DNA of 45,418 bases from Fimenecus sp964527585 (lineage in GTDB: Bacteria; Bacillota; Clostridia; Oscillospirales; Acutalibacteraceae), in assembly GCA_964527585.1 (NCBI GenBank), contig CAZGPE010000011.1, positions 1-45,418 on the forward strand, written 5' to 3'. The translations under genes were made by a program, and so were the position numbers. The notes beneath the pieces are model-generated. The model saw only the letters and a list, made by a program, of their open reading frames with translations, was not told where the DNA came from and did no database searches. The first letter of the stretch is position 1, and each line of letters begins with the position of its first letter. Shown piece after piece: positions 33,115 through 40,754 of the stretch.

Positions 33115-33969
33115 ATGACAGATTATATCAGTAACGGAACATTAAAAATCGGAGTTAAGCATTTCGGCGCCGTACTTACAAGCATTAAATCCGAAAAAAG
33201 CGGATTTGAATACTTATGGCAGGGAAACGCTGAAATTTGGAACGGTCAATCCCCCATTCTATTTCCCGTAATCGGAAAAATGCTTGATGATAAATACGCT
33301 TTTAACGGCAAAGAATATCCGATGATCAGACACGGACTTGCAAGGCACTATAACTTTAATTTAATTAAAAAAAGCGACACTCAACTTATTTTCGAACAAA
33401 CCGAAAACGAAGAAACGCTCGCAAGTTATCCGTTCAAATATGTTTTGAGAATCACATTTACTCTCGACGGAAATTCTTTAACGGTTAAACATACGGTTAT
33501 AAACAAAAATGACTGCACAATGTATTTTTCAATCGGTGCGCATCCGGCGTTCAACTGTGAAATCTCGGATAAAATCGTTTTTGAAAAAGAAGAAACGCTT
33601 TTAAGCGAAAGAATTGATGCAAATTCCGTATTGCTTGACGAAAAAGATTTGATAGCCGAAAGCACAAATACTCTGACTATCGAAGAAAACACTTTTGACA
33701 AAGATGCAATGATTTTTTCTTCTCTTAATTCAGACTATGCCGTTCTCGAAAGCCGAAACACCGAGAGAAAAATTAAATTCACCTTCGGTGATGCGCCTTT
33801 CTTCGCAATTTGGTCAAAACCGAATTCTCCTTTTGTCTGTCTTGAGCCATGGTACGGGATAAACGACAGTTATAAAAAAGCCGATGATATTTCTGAAAAA
33901 CGGGGAATTCAAAAGTTGGAAAAATCAGAAGAATTTTCATTTGAATGGACAGCTCAATTCTCCGAATAA
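33115..33969 (+). CDS. Aldose 1-epimerase family protein
   Basis: A 284-residue galactose-mutarotase-like protein of the LacX/YeaD-related group. Such enzymes interconvert the anomers of aldoses or hexose-6-phosphates. Seen: an N-terminal LWQG-x(9)-SPILFPVIG segment, the His motif MIRHGLARHYNF, the second His in FSIGAHPAFNC, and the catalytic Glu probably in CLEPWYGIND. RBS GAGGG. It starts 12 bases after plsY, so it shares that promoter, although no metabolic link is evident. Substrate not determinable. Confidence 0.88.
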   Translation: MTDYISNGTLKIGVKHFGAVLTSIKSEKSGFEYLWQGNAEIWNGQSPILFPVIGKMLDDKYAFNGKEYPMIRHGLARHYNFNLIKKSDTQLIFEQTENEETLASYPFKYVLRITFTLDGNSLTVKHTVINKNDCTMYFSIGAHPAFNCEISDKIVFEKEETLLSERIDANSVLLDEKDLIAESTNTLTIEENTFDKDAMIFSSLNSDYAVLESRNTERKIKFTFGDAPFFAIWSKPNSPFVCLEPWYGINDSYKKADDISEKRGIQKLEKSEEFSFEWTAQFSE

Positions 33970-33982
33970 TAGCATTTACCTG

Positions 33983-34011
33983 TTGACGAAAATGATTATA
34001 AGCGGTAAAAT
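33983..34011 (+). promoter_or_regulatory. Promoter of the DUF1292 gene (and perhaps 6S RNA)
   Basis: TTGACG (33983-33988), a 17-base spacer and TAAAAT (34006-34011), 29 bases before the DUF1292 start codon. Confidence 0.7.
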
Positions 34012-34040
34012 ATAAACAGATAAACACGGAGGTACAAACT

Positions 34041-34346
34041 ATGAGCGAAGAATACGGAAACGACATTGTTTCGGTTGTAGACGAAAACGGAGAAGAGCAT
34101 ATCTTCGAAGAACTTGACAGAATCGAAACCGATAAAGGCCGTTATGTTGCACTTGTTCCCGTTTTTGACGAAGCCGAAGAGGTTATTGAAGACGACGGAG
34201 AACTTATTATCCTTAAAGTTGTAGAAGAAGATGACGGCGAAACTTATCTCGAACCGATTGAAGACGATGTTGAATTTGACGAAGTCGGAGAACTTTTCGA
34301 AGAGCGCCTTGCGGAACTTTACGATTTCGACGAAACACAAGAATAA
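34041..34346 (+). CDS. DUF1292 domain protein
   Basis: A 101-residue, very acidic protein of the DUF1292 family (YrzB-like), widely kept in Firmicutes and of unknown function. The typical features are an N-terminal DIVSVVDENGEEHIFEELDRIE, read here as IVSVVDENGEEH and FEELDRIE, the YVALVPV strand, and LIILKVVEEDDGETYLEPIED in the second half (ILKVVEEDDGE). RBS ACGGAGG. In Bacillus the homologue lies near yrrK/alaS; here it stands alone and is followed 25-30 bases later by 6S RNA with no terminator between, so they may be cotranscribed. Confidence 0.88.
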   Translation: MSEEYGNDIVSVVDENGEEHIFEELDRIETDKGRYVALVPVFDEAEEVIEDDGELIILKVVEEDDGETYLEPIEDDVEFDEVGELFEERLAELYDFDETQE

Positions 34347-34371
34347 AACGGTTTGAATTGCATACTATATT

Positions 34372-34566
34372 ATTCCTGCCCGATGCGATAAACAGATTGG
34401 ATGATATTAACCCAACACTTTTTTAATCGGGAACCTTAAATACGCCGAATCAGGAGCAGACCTCCCGTATTTTACGGACGCTGGGAGCATACAGAGATTT
34501 GCGTTAGGTACCCACCTGCTTATTATTGCAGGTTATTATTCACCGACTGCGGTCGGGCGGGACATA
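34372..34566 (+). ncRNA. ssrS: 6S RNA (SsrS)
   Basis: 6S RNA mimics an open promoter and binds the SigA holoenzyme in stationary phase. Evidence from folding by eye: a long closing stem pairs CCTGCCCGA near 34377 with TCGGGCGGG near 34553; an inner stem pairs GGGAACCTTAA (from 34429) with TTAGGTACCC (to 34516); between them on the 3' side lies the small hairpin ACCTGC/GCAGGT (34516-34535), typical of the central bubble of Firmicutes 6S RNAs; the rest is a long apical arm. Length about 195 bases fits. The exact ends are estimated, and no clear own promoter was found. Confidence 0.8.
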
Positions 34567-34598
34567 AAAGACACGGCTGTTAAGCCGTGTCTTTTTTT
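34567..34598 (+). terminator. Terminator after 6S RNA
   Basis: GACACGGCT (34570-34578) pairs with AGCCGTGTC (34583-34591), followed by seven T's. Confidence 0.92.
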
Positions 34599-34620
34599 GC
34601 ATTTAATTGATAAAGAAAAA

Positions 34621-34644
34621 GCACTCACGCTTTAGCATGAGTGC
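34621..34644 (-). terminator. Terminator after the first cohesin gene
   Basis: On the minus strand GCACTCATGC and GCGTGAGTGC form a ten-base-pair stem (one G-T pair) with loop TAAA, followed by TTTTTCTTT. It faces the 6S terminator, so the two transcripts converge here. Confidence 0.85.
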
Positions 34645-34667
34645 CGAATATTAAAAATATAAAATTC

Positions 34668-35318
34668 TTATTCTTCGTTCTTTTTCTTCATTGAAACCGC
34701 AACTGCCGCTGCACATACCGCAACTGCCGATGCTGCGCAAACATAAAGTTTTCCGCCTGTTTTGGGAGAATCAATTGAATTTCCGCTGTTGGTGTTACCG
34801 GCTGCATCGTTGCTGTTTGAACCGTCGCCGCTGTTGTTACCGTTATCGGCAGCAGTTGTTGATTCACCTGTTACTGTGATAGTGAGTACATCTCCGCCAA
34901 CTGTAATCTGCTCGTTGTCTCCGTCAACAGCATCTGTAACTGTTGCTTCGAAAGAAGCGTCGTCAGCTTTAAGCACTTTGAACTTAGCTGTGAAAACAAT
35001 ACCTGCGTCAACAGCGCTGTCCGATGCACAAGCAACTGTGATTTTTCCGTCAACAGTATCGTTGATAACAGTTGTTGTGAAAAGATCGTTTGAGGTTGCG
35101 GAACCTTCAACATATTCATAACAGTCTGAATTATAATCAACTGTTGCTTTCAAACCTGCGATTCCCGAAGAAACTTTGAAAGAAACAACGATTTCTTCAC
35201 CGACTGCCGCTGTTGTCTTAGATGCTACAAGGTCAGCCGAATACTCAGCCGCAAAAGCAGGAACACAAGCAACGACCATAAGAAGAACCGCTACAAGAAC
35301 CGAAAGAACTTTTTTCAT
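34668..35318 (-). CDS. Cohesin-domain surface protein with SPKTG sorting signal
   Basis: A 216-residue secreted protein. Residues 1-23 are a signal peptide ending AFA; residues about 27-150 match the cohesin fold pattern (early GEEIVVSFKVSSGIAGLKATVDY, late VFTAKFKVLK); 152-183 are an Asn/Ser/Gly-rich linker; 184-188 read SPKTG, followed by a hydrophobic segment (190-209) and MKKKNEE, an LPXTG-like sortase signal. Cohesins bind dockerin modules and normally hold cellulosome enzymes; a single-cohesin wall protein would display one dockerin partner. No dockerin is in this window. The neighbouring gene at 35444 encodes a paralogue. RBS is AAAGGCGG. Signal-peptide Cys18 gives a weak lipobox alternative. 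Cohesin assignment is from pattern, so other Ig-like adhesion roles remain possible. Confidence 0.75.
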   Translation of the reverse strand: MKKVLSVLVAVLLMVVACVPAFAAEYSADLVASKTTAAVGEEIVVSFKVSSGIAGLKATVDYNSDCYEYVEGSATSNDLFTTTVINDTVDGKITVACASDSAVDAGIVFTAKFKVLKADDASFEATVTDAVDGDNEQITVGGDVLTITVTGESTTAADNGNNSGDGSNSNDAAGNTNSGNSIDSPKTGGKLYVCAASAVAVCAAAVAVSMKKKNEE

Positions 35319-35407
35319 ATCTTTTTACCGCCTTTTAATAATTTTCGCACAATGCGATTTCGTTATAGCATTATAGAAAAGTGCATAATGCCTTTACTAT
35401 ATGACTA

Positions 35408-35436
35408 ATGATACTATAATTATGTAAAATTGTCAA
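35408..35436 (-). promoter_or_regulatory. Promoter of the SPKTG cohesin gene
   Basis: On the minus strand TTGACA (35431-35436), a 17-base spacer and TATCAT (35408-35413). It starts seven bases after the stop codon of the upstream cohesin gene. Confidence 0.75.
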
Positions 35437-35443
35437 CAAAATT

Positions 35444-36241
35444 TTATTTATCCTGTGAAAGATTTTCCTGTGTTTCTTCCTGCTGAGAGTCTTTCTTCTT
35501 TTTAACAACCAAAACAATAATTACCGATGCCGCAAGAACAAGCAAAGCGATCGCAACGGCAAGAATTATCACTGCGGTATTATCCGATGAATCGGTGTCG
35601 GTAGAGTCTTGAGAAACGGGATCCTTAGGCATTATTTCATCGGGAAGCGGTTCATCCGCAGCAGGCGGATTTACAGTTGAACCCGATGCTTTTTTGGTTG
35701 TGGTTTCGGTTTTGCTCGAAGGTTTTGTAGCGGTAATCGAAGAAGAACCTGAAGACGAAGCCGAAGTAACGGTTTCCTGCGTTGTATTTCCCGTTGATTT
35801 TTCAACAGTGAGCACACTGCCGGTAACACTTGCAAGAATATCGTTATTGTTTCCGTCTATCGCTTCATCGGCATAAACTTTGATTTTTCCGCCTGTTTTA
35901 AGTACCTTAAAATTCGCCGTAAACACAGTACATGCGGGCTGTTCGTTTAACGCTACCGCAACGGCTATGAGTTTGCCGGAATTACTGTCATTTACCGTTA
36001 CAATGAAATTATCCCCTTCCGTTACCGAGTCGGCAACATACTGGAAATAAGATACATCATATTCGACTATGAGTTTAACACCCGAAAAGCCTTCGCTGAC
36101 ATTGACATCAACAGTTATCGTGTCGCCCTTATTGGCGGTTGACGGCGTTACTTCCAACGAAGTCGAAGCCGCAAAAGAACCGACGCACAAAACCGACATA
36201 ATTAAAAGTGCCGATAGCATCACCGACATTATTTTTTTCAT
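35444..36241 (-). CDS. Cohesin-domain protein with C-terminal membrane anchor
   Basis: A 265-residue secreted protein paralogous to the one downstream. Signal peptide 1-24 (ends SFA), cohesin-like domain about 27-150 (NKGDTITVDVNVSEGFSGVK, then VFTANFKVLK, nearly identical to the sister), a Ser/Thr/Pro-rich linker about 152-222 that would be suited to spanning the wall, a transmembrane helix about 223-246 and a short Lys-rich then acidic cytoplasmic tail. It has no LPXTG-like motif, so it is held by the membrane helix, unlike its sister. The RBS AAAGGCGG is the same as the sister's. Own promoter at 36280-36308. Probable role: cell-surface display of a dockerin-bearing protein; the partner is unknown. 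Confidence 0.73.
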   Translation of the reverse strand: MKKIMSVMLSALLIMSVLCVGSFAASTSLEVTPSTANKGDTITVDVNVSEGFSGVKLIVEYDVSYFQYVADSVTEGDNFIVTVNDSNSGKLIAVAVALNEQPACTVFTANFKVLKTGGKIKVYADEAIDGNNNDILASVTGSVLTVEKSTGNTTQETVTSASSSGSSSITATKPSSKTETTTKKASGSTVNPPAADEPLPDEIMPKDPVSQDSTDTDSSDNTAVIILAVAIALLVLAASVIIVLVVKKKKDSQQEETQENLSQDK

Positions 36242-36279
36242 ATTTTTTCCGCCTTTTCTTTGTAATAAATCCGTTTAAT

Positions 36280-36308
36280 ATAATACTCTGTTTATCGTGT
36301 TCCGTCAA
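36280..36308 (-). promoter_or_regulatory. Promoter of the membrane-anchored cohesin gene
   Basis: On the minus strand TTGACG (36303-36308), a 17-base spacer and TATTAT (36280-36285), seven bases after the rqcH stop codon. Confidence 0.7.
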
Positions 36309-36314
36309 TAGAAA

Positions 36315-38048
36315 TCAAATCTTAATTTCACGGTTGGGAGTAACATACAGAGTATTGTAAATATGGTATATGACTTTTCCCGGCTTGGCATTATTAGGCT
36401 TTTTAACATTTTTTATCAGCGTGTAATCAACCGGAACTTTATCCGCTTCGCCCGCAGAACTGAAGCGTGCCGCTATTTGCGCCGCTTCTTCGATTGCTTT
36501 ATCGGTTATTTCCCGATTATCCGAGACAATAACCGTATGTGAGCCGGCAAAGCCCTGAGTATGAAGCCACATATCATAGTTTTTCGCAGTCTTGAAAGTC
36601 AGTTTATCGTTCTGAGAGTTGTTTCTTCCGACAAGCACACGAAATCCGTCGCTTGTGAAAAATTCATAGGGCGGTAAAGTTTTCGGCAACTTGACCTTAT
36701 CCTTGCTTCTGTGCCTTATATATCCGCCTGAAATCAATTCCTGCCTGATTTCCGAAATTTCGGCTTCCGTATCGGCTCTTGACAAAGCATCGAGAACCGA
36801 GTCAATGTAAATCAGTTCCTGTTCTCCGTTCTCAATCAAATCTCCGAGCATTTTTTCCGAAGTTACCGCTTTTTTGTATTCTTTATAGTATTTCTGCGCA
36901 TTCGCAACCGGAGTTAATGCGGGATTTACAGATATTCTCAACGGAGAATTATTATCATAGTAATTTTCAACATCGTAAAACGCAGAACCTTTTTCCAGTC
37001 TGTATAAATTCGAGTTTATAAGTTCGGCGCATATCCTCAACTGCTCTTTATCGGCGCATTTTTCAAGCTGCATCTTTTGAAGATTTACTTTTTTCGAAAC
37101 TCTCTGCGAAGCGTTATTGAGAAGTTTAAGCATATCTCCCGCACGCCTTTTAATACGGTATGTTCTGTCTTTTTCAAAACAGAAGTCATCAAGAAGTTCG
37201 GAAAAAGTCGGATAGTTTTTAACCGCATAAGATTCGGAATACTGATTGATCGGCATAAAAGAGAAATCAATCGGCGTACCGTCTGTATCATAAACAACCG
37301 TCGGAATTGCTTTTTCGTTTTTAATTATATTTTGTATATCGGTTATTTTGTCAAAAAGCACACTTTCGTCAATCACCGTCAATTCGCTTACGATCTTATC
37401 CGAACAAAAATCTGCGATTTCCCGACAGACAATCGGTGATACTCCGAGTACCGCCGAAAGAATCGCCGAAGAAAGTTTTTTATCTTTTTGTTCGGTTACG
37501 GCATTTACGATTTCCACTGCCGTGCAAGTCGAAATATCAAGTTTATTCTGAGACGGCGGAAGAAGATATGTTCCGTTCGGAAGCACTTCACGGTATGTCG
37601 ACTTTGTTTCGTCAACACGCTTAACCGCATCAATTATTTTCCCTTCCGAATTTACAAGAACTATATTGCTGCGCTGAGCCATAATTTCGATAAAAAGGCT
37701 TAGTTTAACTTTATCTCCGATTTCATTCGACGCATCAAAACAAAGTTCGAGAACCCTATCAAGAGAAACCTGCTTAATATCGGTAAGAGTCGCTCCGACA
37801 AGCCGTTTCCTCAAAAGCATACATAACATCGGCGGCTTTTGAGGATTTTCGAGAGTTTGCGAAGTAAGATGTATCCTCGGAGAAATCGCCTGAGCGGACA
37901 TATAAAGCCTATACGCTCCCGAACGGGTGCGCATAAGAAAAACAAGTTCGCATTTTGACGGCTGATATATTTTTTCAACCTTTGAACCTATCAAATATTC
38001 GCTTATTTCATTTTTAATAAATCTCAGTGTAATTCCGTCAAGTGCCAT
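36315..38048 (-). CDS. rqcH: Ribosome quality control protein RqcH (NFACT family)
   Basis: A 577-residue NFACT protein, formerly annotated as fibronectin-binding protein. It binds obstructed 50S subunits with peptidyl-tRNA and adds C-terminal alanine tails that mark stalled peptides for proteolysis. The NFACT-N residues D97 and R98 (in VSLDRVLEL), at the same positions needed for tailing in Bacillus RqcH, are present. A central coiled-coil region (about 285-430) is followed by the NFACT-R domain with TAKNYDMWLHTQGFAGSH. RBS TGAGGA. It starts seven bases after the Nif3-like gene. No terminator was seen before the cohesin promoter. Confidence 0.94.
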   Translation of the reverse strand: MALDGITLRFIKNEISEYLIGSKVEKIYQPSKCELVFLMRTRSGAYRLYMSAQAISPRIHLTSQTLENPQKPPMLCMLLRKRLVGATLTDIKQVSLDRVLELCFDASNEIGDKVKLSLFIEIMAQRSNIVLVNSEGKIIDAVKRVDETKSTYREVLPNGTYLLPPSQNKLDISTCTAVEIVNAVTEQKDKKLSSAILSAVLGVSPIVCREIADFCSDKIVSELTVIDESVLFDKITDIQNIIKNEKAIPTVVYDTDGTPIDFSFMPINQYSESYAVKNYPTFSELLDDFCFEKDRTYRIKRRAGDMLKLLNNASQRVSKKVNLQKMQLEKCADKEQLRICAELINSNLYRLEKGSAFYDVENYYDNNSPLRISVNPALTPVANAQKYYKEYKKAVTSEKMLGDLIENGEQELIYIDSVLDALSRADTEAEISEIRQELISGGYIRHRSKDKVKLPKTLPPYEFFTSDGFRVLVGRNNSQNDKLTFKTAKNYDMWLHTQGFAGSHTVIVSDNREITDKAIEEAAQIAARFSSAGEADKVPVDYTLIKNVKKPNNAKPGKVIYHIYNTLYVTPNREIKI

Positions 38049-38055
38049 AAATTCC

Positions 38056-38799
38056 TCAAATATATTCTATCGGTGATTTTTCATCGAAAACCTTAAATTC
38101 CGTATTCGGAAAAGCGTTTTTCAATTTATCTGCCAAAGGTTTAACGGAAATAACTTCCGTTTCAAAATGCCCTGCCGCAATAAGAGCCGTACCGCAATTG
38201 AGCGCATCGAGAAAATCGTGATGTCCGGCATCTCCGGTAACAAGCAATCCGGCACCGCAAAGTTTCGCCTCTTTGATATAATCGCTTCCCGCACCGCCGC
38301 AAAACGCAACCGTATCAATTTCCTTTTCTGCGTTGCAAAAGCGAACATTTGCCGAAAGTTTTTCTTTTACCTGTTTTGCGAAATCGGCAACCGTCGTTTT
38401 CGGAATTTTTCCGTAAGATAAAATTCCCGACGGCGATTTTTTTATATCCTCTGCTCCGAGTGTGCGAGCGAGAATATCACTCACGCCTTCGTTTGCAACA
38501 TCATAACAAGTATGTGTGCATATAACGGAAATTCCGTATTTTACCGCTTTATATATTTCACTTGATGATTCCACCGATTTAACGGCTTTGAAAATTATCG
38601 GATGATGCGTAACAATAAGCTGACAGCCGTCATTTTTTGCCTGCTCAATCACCGCTTCGGTACAATCGAGAGCAAGCATAACTTTTGAAACTTCGGCGTT
38701 TTCGTCTCCGATTAAAAAGCCGCTGTTATCCCATTCTTCCTGAAGAGAAAAAGACGCAACCGTGTCAATATAATCATATATCTGTTTTGCTTTGAGCAT
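38056..38799 (-). CDS. Nif3-like dinuclear metal-centre protein
   Basis: A 247-residue DUF34/NIF3 family protein, short form without the inserted CutA-like domain. Metal ligands: H65-H66 in VTHHPIIF, the Asp/His of VTGDAGHHDF and the H/E of AAGHFETE. Bacterial members have been linked to GTP cyclohydrolase-related or metal-insertion roles but the function is open. RBS AAGGAG nine bases from the ATG. The start overlaps the trmK end by 26 bases. TrmK and Nif3 genes are partners throughout Firmicutes, which supports a functional link. Confidence 0.93.
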   Translation of the reverse strand: MLKAKQIYDYIDTVASFSLQEEWDNSGFLIGDENAEVSKVMLALDCTEAVIEQAKNDGCQLIVTHHPIIFKAVKSVESSSEIYKAVKYGISVICTHTCYDVANEGVSDILARTLGAEDIKKSPSGILSYGKIPKTTVADFAKQVKEKLSANVRFCNAEKEIDTVAFCGGAGSDYIKEAKLCGAGLLVTGDAGHHDFLDALNCGTALIAAGHFETEVISVKPLADKLKNAFPNTEFKVFDEKSPIEYI

Positions 38800-39442
38800 T
38801 TTCTATACTCCTTATTATTTCAAGAGTTTCTTCACTGTGAGTGCCGTTATATTTTTTATAAAGCGCATCCAAAACTTTTTTTACGAAAAGAATATCGCTT
38901 TCGTTTTTCGAAAAAGCAAGTGTTCCGACATATTCTTCATACGGTTCATGCTCCCTTTTCGCCGCAGTATATCTTGCCGACATAACAACATATACTCTTT
39001 TATCTTCCGCAACGGTACACTCTTTATCAATTTCAAATCCGTTTTCAAAAAGCGCCCGTCTGACATTTTCGAAATGAGTCATCGGCTGAAGAACAAGATG
39101 AACCCTCTCATCTTTAAGCCATGAAGTCGCATTTATCATATCGGAAATCATAATTCCGCCCATTCCGGCAATTGCGATTTCTTGGGCTGAAAAAGGAATA
39201 ATATTCTCAAAGCCCGCCGATAGACGCAGTTCGATTTTCTGCGTAAGTCCGTATTCTTCCAATGTCTTTTCGGCATTTTTCAGCGGATTGGGATTTATGT
39301 CGGACGCTATGGCTTTTTTTGATATTCTGTTTTCGATTATGTATGCGGGAAGATAGGCATGATCGGTTCCGACATCGAGAAAACAATCACATTCGCATAT
39401 CAAATCCGCAACGGCCTTAAGCCTCGGTGTAAGTTTAATCAT
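38774..39442 (-). CDS. trmK: tRNA (adenine-22-N1)-methyltransferase TrmK
   Basis: A 222-residue SAM-dependent methyltransferase that makes m1A22 in tRNA D-loops. SAM motif I is FLDVGTDHAYLP (21-32); AIASDINPNPL and AGMGGIMISDMI mark the later motifs; a helical C-terminal domain follows. The RBS is weak (GGAT). It lies downstream of a DUF1858 gene and a terminator, and overlaps the Nif3-like gene. In many Firmicutes trmK directly follows rpoD; here rpoD is 36 kb away on the same strand. Confidence 0.93.
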   Translation of the reverse strand: MIKLTPRLKAVADLICECDCFLDVGTDHAYLPAYIIENRISKKAIASDINPNPLKNAEKTLEEYGLTQKIELRLSAGFENIIPFSAQEIAIAGMGGIMISDMINATSWLKDERVHLVLQPMTHFENVRRALFENGFEIDKECTVAEDKRVYVVMSARYTAAKREHEPYEEYVGTLAFSKNESDILFVKKVLDALYKKYNGTHSEETLEIIRSIENAQSKTDI

Positions 39443-39459
39443 AATTATCCATAAAAAAT

Positions 39460-39483
39460 GCAGGATCGCATATACGACCCTGC
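39460..39483 (-). terminator. Terminator between DUF1858 and trmK
   Basis: On the minus strand GCAGGGTCGTA and TGCGATCCTGC form an imperfect stem followed by ATTTTTTAT. It lies 10 bases after the DUF1858 stop. No promoter for trmK was recognised between it and the trmK start, 18 bases on. Confidence 0.75.
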
Positions 39484-39492
39484 CGCAGTATT

Positions 39493-39696
39493 TTATTTGC
39501 TTGCAAGGAAATCGTTTATCTTTTTAACAAGCTCATCGGCATCTACTCCGTGAACCTGACAAGCTTCTTCAACGGTCTCTCCTCTTGAAGCGGGGCAGCC
39601 GAGACAGTGCATACCCATTTCAAGAAAGAAAGGAACGGTTTCTCTTTCCTGATCGAGAATATCTCCGATTGTCATATCTTTAGTAATTGAAGTCAT
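39493..39696 (-). CDS. DUF1858 redox-disulfide protein
   Basis: A 67-residue DUF1858 protein with the CxxC pair C31/C34 in MGMHCLGCPASRGE. The family, also described as hybrid-cluster-associated redox disulfide proteins and related to the N-terminal domain of ScdA, is thought to act in thiol redox or iron-sulfur repair; the biochemical role is not shown. RBS AAGGAG. It lies 45 bases after the GT2 gene in the same direction. Confidence 0.9.
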   Translation of the reverse strand: MTSITKDMTIGDILDQERETVPFFLEMGMHCLGCPASRGETVEEACQVHGVDADELVKKINDFLASK

Positions 39697-39741
39697 ATTT
39701 TTTCTCCTTATTTTTAATTTTATTCTTTTCCCGAAAAGACA

Positions 39742-40692
39742 TTATTTACAGTCGAAATCGGGTAAAATATTTGTTTCGTCAATTATATAATTCGGTCTGT
39801 TTTTAACCTCAAGATAGATGCGTGAAATGTATTCGCCGGCAACTCCGTGAGAAATGAGTATAAGTCCGCCTAAAATAAGTATTGCACAAAACAGCGAAGG
39901 ATATCCCTTTACATCCGGTCCGAAGCACAGAGTTTTAACGATTGTATACAAAGCGTATATAAATCCAGCCAAAGACGAAAAGACTCCGACGATAAGCGAA
40001 ATTTTTAACGGTGCGGTTGAAAAGCCGATTATTCCGTCAAGCGCATAAGTAAGCAAACTCCAAAACGACCATTTTGTTTTTCCGGCGGCTCTTTGTCGGT
40101 TTTCATGCTCAAACCACTTTGTCTTAAACCCGACCCAACTGAATATGCCTTTGGAAAAGCGGTTGTATTCGGGCATTGAAAGGATGGCATTGACTACTTT
40201 TCTCGACATAATCCTGTAATCTTGAGCACCCTCTTCGATATTTGCATCTGAAATACGGTTAATTATTTTGTAAAAGCCACGGGAAAACACGCTTTTGATT
40301 TTCGCTTCGCCGCTTCTGTCCGTCCGCCTTGCCGCCGCAATATCGTATTCTCCGTCTATTACACTTTTAACCATATCCGGTATAAGTTCGGGAGAATGCT
40401 GCAAATCGGCATCAATAATTCCGACAAAATCGGCTTTTGACATTTTAAGACCGGCAAGCATTGCCGCTTCTTTACCGAAATTTCTCGAAAAAGAAATATA
40501 TTTTACCGAAGAGTCTTTTTCCGAAAGTTGTTTAATAATCTCTTTTGTTAAATCACGGCTTCCGTCATCAACGAAAATAAACGAACTTTCCACCGATTCA
40601 ATGCTCTTTATTATCGGAGCAACGGTATCGTAAAATATTTTTATTACTTCTTCTTCATTATAGCAAGGAACTATTATTTCAAGTGTTTTCAT
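39742..40692 (-). CDS. GT2 family glycosyltransferase with two membrane helices
   Basis: A 316-residue dolichol-phosphate-mannose-synthase-like transferase (GtrB/YkoT type), which puts a sugar from a nucleotide donor onto undecaprenyl phosphate. Motifs: IIVPCYNEEEV at the N-terminus, FVDDGSRDLT, the DADLQHSPE metal motif, and QDYRIMSRKV. Two membrane helices occupy about 225-290, and a short tail with VKNRPNYIIDET follows. The start at 40692 has AAAGGAG seven bases upstream; the in-frame ATG at 40734 has no RBS and would start almost at the stop of the preceding gene. A possible promoter lies at 40726-40754. Acceptor and sugar unknown. Confidence 0.9.
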   Translation of the reverse strand: MKTLEIIVPCYNEEEVIKIFYDTVAPIIKSIESVESSFIFVDDGSRDLTKEIIKQLSEKDSSVKYISFSRNFGKEAAMLAGLKMSKADFVGIIDADLQHSPELIPDMVKSVIDGEYDIAAARRTDRSGEAKIKSVFSRGFYKIINRISDANIEEGAQDYRIMSRKVVNAILSMPEYNRFSKGIFSWVGFKTKWFEHENRQRAAGKTKWSFWSLLTYALDGIIGFSTAPLKISLIVGVFSSLAGFIYALYTIVKTLCFGPDVKGYPSLFCAILILGGLILISHGVAGEYISRIYLEVKNRPNYIIDETNILPDFDCK

Positions 40693-40725
40693 ACAATCGC
40701 TCCTTTCTTTTCGGATAACATTATA

Positions 40726-40754
40726 ATTATACAATCAAACCTCGTCGAACGCAA
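40726..40754 (-). promoter_or_regulatory. Possible promoter of the GT2 gene
   Basis: On the minus strand TTGCGT (40749-40754), a 17-base spacer and perfect TATAAT (40726-40731); the -35 lies inside the end of the upstream glycosidase gene. Confidence 0.45.

Noticed and set aside
35444..35530. An LPXTG-like signal in the membrane-anchored cohesin protein
   Set aside because: No proline-x-threonine-glycine pattern precedes the membrane helix, and the tail after it is longer than in sortase substrates.
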